The notes beneath the pieces were generated by a model. The model saw only the letters and a program-made list of their open reading frames with translations. It had not been told where the DNA came from and ran no database searches. Source: Gammaproteobacteria bacterium (lineage in GTDB: Bacteria; Pseudomonadota; Gammaproteobacteria; Burkholderiales; Thiobacillaceae). Taken from it: a stretch of 9,352 nt of DNA. Shown one piece after another: positions 5,689 through 9,352 of this stretch. The number at the start of each line of letters is the position of its first letter. Within the stretch, counting starts at the first letter, position 1. The stretch spans positions 1 through 9,352 of the forward strand of contig JAHJNP010000281.1 of the NCBI GenBank assembly GCA_018820745.1. Direction: 5' to 3'. Both the position numbers and the translations under genes were made by a program.

Positions 5689-6981
5689 TCAAGAAGACGG
5701 TTCGGTGGCCTCTTCACTTTCGGCGGCAGGGTCGGTGAGCCGCCGAATCGTCAGGGCGCAGCGTTGTTCAATCAAGGCAATGATTCGTTCAACCACTGCA
5801 TTGCCGGCAAAGCTGTGTCCAGGGTCGGATTGGAGCTTGCGAGCGGTGGCTGGCAGTGACTTTGCCAACTCCAGAATGCGCCTTTTTGTCTGTGCCCTGG
5901 AAAGCCCGACGTCTTCTGCAAACTGATCCCAGTGCCGCGCCTGGACTTCGCTGAATTTGTACTTGTTGCCGATCTTCATCGCCATCTTGGGCGTCAATGT
6001 TGGATACACCGCTGTCGAGAGCGTGTCGTAGAACGGTGCCAGGACTGTTTTGCCCGAGTACAGCAGTGAGAAATTCTTGGCGTGCGCATCGTGATTGCCG
6101 ATCAGTGCATTGAAGATCACATAGTCGAGCAAGCGAAGGATCTGTGGCGCACTGGGGCGCGTGACACGGCGTACCAGATCGAAGCATTGCGACAGATCTG
6201 GCCCTCCTTCGTTTTGGTACTTCATTTCGGGCGCGATACCCAGTGCCTGGCAAAAATCCTCTTGATGAAGGCGCTGCCAGTGTCCTTGCGCATCCGCGAC
6301 CCGGTCGTAGCGCTCAATCAGCAAGAACGGACGATCTCCAACGGAGTGAATCTTCGATTTGGCGGGTTTGAGTTGCAAGGCCTCAGCCAGTGCCAAGCAG
6401 AAACCCTCGTTGGTCACACTGTCCTCAACGGCATGGATAGCGGGCTTCAAGATGTGGGAGCTGGGTGTGCCATTGCGAGGCAGGCCAATGCAGGCGCCAT
6501 CAAAAACCACCGGCAGTTTGTCCTGGGCACCAGCCAGGGAAAGCCGTAGTCCGTCTTTTCCCGCCAGCATGGGGCGGCGCGGCAATTCATCCAGGATGGC
6601 AACAACTTCCTCATCGCTCAGCCATTGAACGTCATCACCATGGGTAGATGCAGGTAAAGCCTGCCCGGGCTCCAGGAACGTCACCGCCCCGGCGCATTCG
6701 CCACCGATCCGGTCCAACAGGGCAAAGTCGTTCTGACCCGAAACCTGGAACTGCTGTGCAATCAAGCGGCGCATCTGCCCTTCGGGCAGCAGACCGGCAA
6801 AGAAGGGGCGAGTCTTGCGATCATCGAACGGCTCCGCTTGCAAGGGCAGCGAGACTGACAAGGCAACGGCGTTCGGCAGCGATAGCCAGCCGGGGGCGTA
6901 GCAAAAATTCAGTCGTCCATCGACCAGTGCCAAGGTGCCTACGCGGTCGGCGAATAACCAGACTTCCAGCTCATGCGGCAT
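5689..6981 (-). CDS. hipA: HipA-family serine/threonine kinase toxin
   Basis: HipA kinases are toxins that phosphorylate translation-related targets (glutamyl-tRNA synthetase in E. coli), raising (p)ppGpp and causing growth arrest. This 430-residue protein is close to the E. coli length of 440. The N-subdomain shows FFAGLLPEG (60-68) and LLDRIGGECAGAV (88-100). The nucleotide-binding and phosphorylation loop is SLAGAQDKL (148-156), the ATP-anchoring Lys is in HILKP (Lys179), and the catalytic loop is GNHDAHAKNFS (295-305, Asp298). The Mg-binding Asp is Asp319 in APFYDTLS. All key residues are present. I start at ATG 6981-6979 (PHELEVW), which overlaps the end of hipB by 11 bases; a longer start at 7014 would add eleven residues deep inside hipB and is unlikely. 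The tail after about residue 415 is acidic and Ser/Thr-rich. The target in this organism is unknown. Confidence 0.93.
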   Translation of the reverse strand: MPHELEVWLFADRVGTLALVDGRLNFCYAPGWLSLPNAVALSVSLPLQAEPFDDRKTRPFFAGLLPEGQMRRLIAQQFQVSGQNDFALLDRIGGECAGAVTFLEPGQALPASTHGDDVQWLSDEEVVAILDELPRRPMLAGKDGLRLSLAGAQDKLPVVFDGACIGLPRNGTPSSHILKPAIHAVEDSVTNEGFCLALAEALQLKPAKSKIHSVGDRPFLLIERYDRVADAQGHWQRLHQEDFCQALGIAPEMKYQNEGGPDLSQCFDLVRRVTRPSAPQILRLLDYVIFNALIGNHDAHAKNFSLLYSGKTVLAPFYDTLSTAVYPTLTPKMAMKIGNKYKFSEVQARHWDQFAEDVGLSRAQTKRRILELAKSLPATARKLQSDPGHSFAGNAVVERIIALIEQRCALTIRRLTDPAAESEEATEPSS

Positions 6982-7231
6982 GGTCGCTGCCCTTATGTTG
7001 GTCTTCGGCAGCAACGGATGGCAATCCGCTCAGCTGGAGCTCTCCACCCAAGGCATCAATGACCCGCAGAACATTCTCAAGTCGCAAGGTGGGCTTGCCC
7101 GCTTCAAGATCGACGATGAAGCGCACACCAACCCCTGCCGCCAGGGCCAACTGGGGCTGCGTCAGCCCGAGCTGCTTGCGGGCAGCACGAAGTGCATCGC
7201 CGAGTTGTTGAGGTGATCGAATGGATGTCAT
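6971..7231 (-). CDS. hipB: HipB-family antitoxin and autorepressor
   Basis: This 86-residue protein is the helix-turn-helix partner of the HipA kinase. The HTH_3/Xre domain spans about residues 8-65: LGDALRAARKQLGLTQPQLA, then AAGVGVRFIVDLEAGKPT, and LENVLRVIDALGGELQL. The two last segments include the typical beta-strand that completes the HipB dimer. The C-terminal tail (about 70-86) is short and polar, as in other HipB proteins, where it is a target of proteolysis. ATG 7231-7229 is the start, with only a weak AGAG ribosome site upstream. The gene overlaps hipA by 11 bases, so both are likely translated from one mRNA. HipB binds palindromic operators and, with HipA, represses the operon. 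Three matching palindromes lie directly upstream. Confidence 0.92.
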   Translation of the reverse strand: MTSIRSPQQLGDALRAARKQLGLTQPQLALAAGVGVRFIVDLEAGKPTLRLENVLRVIDALGGELQLSGLPSVAAEDQHKGSDHAA

Positions 7232-7241
7232 GGCTTGCTCT

Positions 7242-7259
7242 ATTTCCCGTTCGGGAAAT
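7242..7259. promoter_or_regulatory. hipB operator O1 (ATTTCCCGTTCGGGAAAT)
   Basis: This 18-bp palindrome is complementary at every position except the central two bases. It overlaps the last two bases of the likely -10 box and extends into the transcription start region, an ideal position for repression. The same core recurs at O2 and O3. Confidence 0.75.
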
Positions 7260-7286
7260 TATCAACCAGAACTCGCCTCTGCGCAA
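7258..7286 (-). promoter_or_regulatory. Probable hipBA promoter
   Basis: On the minus strand, TTGCGC (7286-7281) and GATAAT (7263-7258) are separated by 17 bp. The -10 box matches sigma-70 consensus at five of six positions. It is about 27 bp upstream of the hipB ATG. Operator O1 starts inside the -10 box and O2 abuts the -35 box, so occupancy by HipB would block RNA polymerase. Confidence 0.65.
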
Positions 7287-7290
7287 GCTA

Positions 7291-7310
7291 TATTTCCCGA
7301 TCGGGAATTA
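7291..7310. promoter_or_regulatory. hipB operator O2 (TTCCCGATCGGGAA core)
   Basis: The inner 14 bases (7294-7307) are a perfect palindrome, and the outer two pairs also match after one mismatch. It lies four bases upstream of the -35 box. Its centre is 50 bp from that of O1, close to an integral number of helical turns, so both would face the same side of the DNA. Confidence 0.72.
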
Positions 7311-7339
7311 TGTGTGCTCTTAGGCTATAGTCTTGCCAT

Positions 7340-7359
7340 AATTTCCCGAACGGGAAATT
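7340..7359. promoter_or_regulatory. hipB operator O3 (20-bp palindrome)
   Basis: This is the longest arm pair of the three (AATTTCCCG / CGGGAAATT), complementary except for the two central bases. Its centre is 49 bp from that of O2. It is well upstream of the hipB promoter, so it may serve cooperative binding or DNA looping, or control an undetected divergent transcript. Confidence 0.72.
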
Positions 7360-7360
7360 G

Positions 7361-7537
7361 AATGTCGAGCGTACCAAATAGACACCTATTTACACCCAAT
7401 CTGGCGCGGTTCAGCGCCTTCATGGACTCCTGCAACTCATTAAAGGCCACCAGACCGCTTTCAACTTTTGGGCCTTGCCCGAGCATTTTCCCCATCCTGG
7501 CAACCCGTATGGAACCTCGCCAACTGGCGTGTCGGGC
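7361..7537. other. Gene-free stretch between hipB operators and the ssrA terminator
   Basis: I find no supportable gene here. The minus strand is open from about 7495 (ATG) to 7325, coding 56 residues including FNELQESMKALNRARLGVNR, which looks mildly protein-like. It lacks a recognised family and a ribosome site, and it runs through operator O3. It may be the degraded end of a lost gene. The plus-strand ORF starting at 7362 runs straight through the ssrA terminator and tmRNA and is spurious. Confidence 0.4.
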
Positions 7538-7571
7538 AATAAAAAACCCCAACCGTTTCCGGCTGGGGTTT
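7538..7571 (-). terminator. Rho-independent terminator of ssrA
   Basis: Seven bases after the tmRNA CCA end, AACCCCAGCCG pairs with CGGTTGGGGTT around a GAAA tetraloop (11 bp, one G-U pair, 7570 down to 7545). It is followed on the minus strand by a run of six T. This is a textbook intrinsic terminator. It is duplicated almost exactly at 5437-5478. Confidence 0.88.
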
Positions 7572-7577
7572 GGGTGT

Positions 7578-7944
7578 TGGTGGAGCCGGGGGGAATCGAA
7601 CCCCCGTCCGCAAGCCCTCTACAGGCAGTTCTACATACTTAGTCCGGTGTTTTTGTGCTTTAAGCTCCATCACGCCCGCCGAACAGGCTGGATCTCGCCG
7701 AGTCGCCTTGATTTAACGTTTATCCAAGCGACCCGGATAAACGCGGTTTCATGTGAATTAACTCACTGTCGGCTTGCGCCGGCCCGGCCCATGAACGATC
7801 CGGTGTGAGTCCTAGACCTTAAGCGGCTAGGGCGTAGTTTTCGTCGTTTGCGACTAAGTTTTTTTCAGTTGGATTTACGAGGTGCTCTGACCCTCGGTAT
7901 GCCCTACTCTGCTTTGCGACCCACGTCGAAGCCAGGTCGGCCCC
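7578..7944 (-). ncRNA. ssrA: tmRNA (transfer-messenger RNA)
   Basis: tmRNA rescues stalled ribosomes by acting first as alanyl-tRNA and then as a short mRNA that adds a degradation tag. The 5' end GGGGCCGACCTGGCTTCGACG (reading the minus strand from 7944) and the 3' end GGGTTCGATTCCCCCCGGCTCCACCA-like T-arm, acceptor and CCA (ending 7578) are diagnostic. GGGGCC pairs with GGCTCC with one G-U wobble. The length is about 367 bases in one piece, not circularly permuted. The resume region encodes ANDENYALAA and then TAA. I place the 5' end at 7944 from the acceptor pairing; a further G at 7945 leaves an uncertainty of one base. It is encoded convergent to nothing nearby and has its own terminator. 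Its 3' end is an established integration site for islands and phages, which fits the duplicated end at 5437-5478. Confidence 0.97.
7819..7851 (-). CDS. tmRNA-encoded proteolysis tag ANDENYALAA
   Basis: Ten codons GCA AAC GAC GAA AAC TAC to GCT, followed by TAA (7821-7819), specify ANDENYALAA. The resume codon is GCA at 7851-7849, as usual after the alanine carried by tmRNA itself. The hydrophobic ALAA end is the recognition signal for ClpXP-type proteases. The tag is of the betaproteobacterial type, which is the main taxonomic clue in the window. Confidence 0.93.
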   Translation of the reverse strand, partial: ANDENYALAA

Positions 7945-7970
7945 CATGTGCATCTAAAACAAGTGTACTG

Positions 7971-7999
7971 CATAGAGGGGGAGCCAGATAAAAAGTTCC
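7971..7999 (-). promoter_or_regulatory. Possible extracytoplasmic-stress (sigma-E-like) promoter upstream of ssrA
   Basis: On the minus strand GGAACTT (7999-7993) is followed by 16 bp and TCTATG (7976-7971), 27 bp before the tmRNA 5' end. GGAACTT is the consensus -35 of sigma-E-type promoters, and TCTATG is a partial match to their -10. A sigma-70-like -10, TACACT at 7967-7962, is also present but has no good -35. Pre-tmRNA has a short leader removed by RNase P, so either position is workable. This is a weak call. Confidence 0.25.
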
Positions 8000-8039
8000 G
8001 GCGAAAGTTTAGGCGCGAACGCTTTTTCTGCGGGGCGGT

Positions 8040-8426
8040 TTACTGCCCGAAGGGGAAGGGGTCGTGCGCTATCGCGACCGCCACCATGTAGCCGAATACC
8101 AGCAGGGCGGCGATCCAGGCGGCGATGCGCTGGCCGCGGGTTTTGCCGCGCTTGAGGGCAAGGGTGCCGAGCCCGATATAGAGGATCAGCGCGAGGAGTT
8201 TGGCGGTGAGCCAGCCGTGCACCAGCGGGTATTGCTGGATCAGCACGGCCAGGCCGATGCCGCTGGCCAGCAGCAGGGTGTCGATGACGTGCGGGACGAT
8301 GCGCACCCAGCGCGCCTGCAGCAGCGGGGAGGCGGCGATCATCCAGGCGCCGCGCAGGACAAACAGCGCCAGGCTGAGGACGATGGTGGCGAGGTGCAGG
8401 TTCTTGATCAGGCTGTAGTAGGCCAT
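8040..8426 (-). CDS. SirB2-family integral membrane protein
   Basis: This is a 128-residue membrane protein with four predicted hydrophobic segments: about residues 10-30 (LHLATIVLSLALFVLRGAWM), 43-64 (IVPHVIDTLLLASGIGLAVL), 70-90 (WLTAKLLALILYIGLGTLAL) and 103-121 (IAAWIAALLVFGYMVAVAIA). The H-L-A-x-I-x-L-S start, the PHVIDTLLLASGIGL segment and the WLTAKLLAL-x-YIGLG segment are typical of the SirB family, whose molecular function is not established. It starts with ATG three bases after the stop of the HAD phosphatase gene, with a GGGAAG ribosome site inside that gene's end, so the two are co-transcribed. It ends 96 bases before ssrA. It is ordinary chromosomal content. Confidence 0.85.
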   Translation of the reverse strand: MAYYSLIKNLHLATIVLSLALFVLRGAWMIAASPLLQARWVRIVPHVIDTLLLASGIGLAVLIQQYPLVHGWLTAKLLALILYIGLGTLALKRGKTRGQRIAAWIAALLVFGYMVAVAIAHDPFPFGQ

Positions 8427-8429
8427 CGC

Positions 8430-9107
8430 TCAGCTTCCCAGGTAATCAAGGGTTTCGGCCGGGTGGCGGATTTGCGCGTGCGCCCCCCAGGTATGCGGCT
8501 GGTCAGCGGCGTCGAGATAGCCCCAGGCGGCGACCAGCGCGGGCATGGCGGCGGCGCTGGCGGCCTGGATGTCGCGTTCGGCGTCGCCCAGGTAGAGGCA
8601 TTGCGCAGGCGTCGCGCCGCACAGTTCGGCGGCGCATAGCATCGGCGCCGGGTGCGGCTTGGACTGCGGGCAGGTGTCGCCGGAGACGATGCAGGCGGCG
8701 CGCTCTGCCAGATCAAGGACGGACATCAGGGGTTCGGTAAAGGCCGCCGGCTTGTTGGTCACCACCCCCCACTTCAGACCGCGTGCTTCGAGTTCGGCCA
8801 GCAGGTCGAGGATGCCGGGGAAGGGGCGCGAGTGGCGGCAGATGTTGTCGGCGTACAGCAGCAGGAATTCCTCGCGCATGCGGGCAAAGCGCGCGTCGTC
8901 GGGGTGCAGGTCGAAGCCGAGGCCGAGCAGGCCGCGCGCACCGTGCGAGGCCTGCGGGCGGATCACTGCGTCGGCCAGCGGCGGCAGGCCGTGGTTTGCG
9001 CGCTGCAGGTTGAGGGCGTAGCCAAGGTCGGGCGCGGTGTCGACCAGGGTGCCGTCGAGATCGAACAGCACCGCCTTGATGCCATCAAGCTTCACTGTCA
9101 TTCCCAT
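8430..9107 (-). CDS. gph: HAD-IA phosphatase, phosphoglycolate phosphatase / MupP-like
   Basis: This soluble HAD-superfamily phosphatase has 225 residues. The motifs are all present: motif I LFDLDGT (14-20; nucleophile Asp16, acid/base Asp18), motif II VVTNKP (115-120; Thr117), motif III Lys150 in SKPHP, and motif IV GDAERD (174-179). A helical cap lies at about 25-95. It lies directly after ubiG. The WGVVTNKP and final WGA..IRHPAET patterns resemble the Pseudomonas MupP enzyme, which dephosphorylates N-acetylmuramic acid 6-phosphate in peptidoglycan recycling and also sits next to ubiG. Many genomes annotate the same gene as gph, acting on 2-phosphoglycolate. The sequence alone does not settle the substrate. 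I use ATG 9107 because GGGGA lies six bases ahead; a TTG at 9113 and an ATG at 9101 are less likely. Its start lies three bases from the ubiG stop. Confidence 0.88.
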   Translation of the reverse strand: MGMTVKLDGIKAVLFDLDGTLVDTAPDLGYALNLQRANHGLPPLADAVIRPQASHGARGLLGLGFDLHPDDARFARMREEFLLLYADNICRHSRPFPGILDLLAELEARGLKWGVVTNKPAAFTEPLMSVLDLAERAACIVSGDTCPQSKPHPAPMLCAAELCGATPAQCLYLGDAERDIQAASAAAMPALVAAWGYLDAADQPHTWGAHAQIRHPAETLDYLGS

Positions 9108-9109
9108 GT

Positions 9110-9352
9110 TCAATCCCCGCGGCGGGTCGCCAGCAGGTAGTTGACGTCGGTGTCGGCTTCCAGCTTGTACACCTTGGTCAGCGGGTTGTAGGTCATGCCG
9201 ATCAGTTCCTGGGTGTCGAGCCCGGCTTCGCGCGCCATGCGGGCGAGCTCGGCGGGCTGGATGAACTTGGCGTAGTCGTGGGTGCCGCGCGGCAGCAGCT
9301 TGAGGAGGTATTCGGCGCCGATGATGGCAAACATATAGCTCTTGGCGTTGCG
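9110..9352 (-). CDS. ubiG: Ubiquinone biosynthesis O-methyltransferase UbiG, C-terminal part
   Basis: The last 80 residues are visible; the start lies beyond the right edge. UbiG is the SAM-dependent O-methyltransferase that performs both O-methylation steps of ubiquinone synthesis. The fragment begins RNAKSYMFAIIGAEYLLKLL and continues with PRGTHDYAKFIQPAELARM, GMTYNPLT and VNYLLATRRGD. It matches the E. coli UbiG C-terminus closely (GAEY, P-K/R-GTHD, KFI-P-AEL, YNP-T, DVNY). The SAM-binding motif would be upstream, outside the window. The frame is open to the window edge, and TGA at 9112-9110 precedes the phosphatase ATG by two bases, indicating one operon. Confidence 0.92.
   Translation of the reverse strand, partial: RNAKSYMFAIIGAEYLLKLLPRGTHDYAKFIQPAELARMAREAGLDTQELIGMTYNPLTKVYKLEADTDVNYLLATRRGD

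Noticed and set aside
5374..5859. Plus-strand ORF of 161 codons across the repeat and the hipA end
   Set aside because: It reads through the duplicated terminator and antisense to hipA, and has low-complexity Lys and Trp/Gly runs with no protein-like features.
7362..7808. Plus-strand ORF of 148 codons containing SRGESNPRPQAL
   Set aside because: It is the antisense translation of the ssrA terminator and tmRNA 3' half. This peptide phrase is a familiar spurious product of tmRNA and tRNA ends. The start lies in an operator region without a ribosome site.
8064..8639. Plus-strand ORFs over the sirB2-gph region (also 8652-9140)
   Set aside because: They are antisense to well-supported membrane-protein and HAD phosphatase genes. 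Their Gly/Gln/Ala-rich sequence is a codon-bias artefact.
1..9352. CRISPR array, insertion sequence or integrase gene
   Set aside because: I saw no regularly spaced short repeats, no transposase or recombinase motifs, and no terminal inverted repeats flanking a suitable gene. The mobile character is inferred only from the ssrA end duplication.

Overview
The window looks like an accessory 'defence and toxin-antitoxin' region abutting a conserved chromosomal block in a betaproteobacterium. The main clue is a one-piece tmRNA gene (ssrA, minus strand, 7578-7944) whose tag reads ANDENYALAA, a betaproteobacterial-type tag. It sits beside a conserved minus-strand run ubiG - gph/mupP-like HAD phosphatase - SirB2-family membrane protein (9352 down to 8040). 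That block is visibly richer in G+C than the region on the other side of ssrA. The assignment to Betaproteobacteria is an inference from the tag and gene order, not from a search.

Layout, left to right. (1) 1-422, plus strand: the last 72 codons of a zeta-toxin-like P-loop kinase, translationally coupled (ATGA overlap) to a 68-residue small protein that is probably its antitoxin. (2) 423-537: a gap with a striking dyad built from ATAAAGGACA arms, one arm of which is also repeated inside the antitoxin gene. (3) 538-4002, plus: a full-length type I restriction subunit HsdR. No hsdM or hsdS is inside the window, so they must lie upstream of base 1 or elsewhere. (4) 4003-4183: gene-free convergent gap. 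(5) 4184-5325, minus: an Xre/MbcA/ParS-type antitoxin followed with a 1-nt overlap by a RES-domain toxin, preceded by a promoter overlain by a 29-bp imperfect dyad. (6) 5341-5688: mostly non-coding DNA that carries a second copy of the ssrA 3'-end/terminator sequence and a separate 17-bp tmRNA T-arm-like sequence. (7) 5689-7231, minus: hipB-hipA, overlapping by 11 nt, with three TTTCCCGNNCGGGAAA-type palindromes spaced 49-50 bp apart around the hipB promoter. (8) 7361-7537: no supportable gene. (9) 7538-7944: ssrA and its terminator. (10) 8040-9352: the conserved chromosomal genes.

How it fits together. The region from ssrA leftwards contains three separate toxin-antitoxin pairs (zeta-type kinase, RES NAD-degrading type, HipA kinase type) and a type I restriction subunit, within about 7.2 kb. 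The exact 36-bp direct repeat formed by the end of ssrA plus its terminator (7548-7583 and 5443-5478) brackets the hipBA module, as expected for DNA integrated at the ssrA 3' end, a well-known integration hotspot. No integrase is visible, so the module is either a remnant or part of a larger composite island that continues beyond the left edge. I did not find a convincingly new protein family. The most unusual material is the non-coding architecture: the split ssrA 3' remnants, the phased hipB operators and the dyads in front of xre and hsdR.
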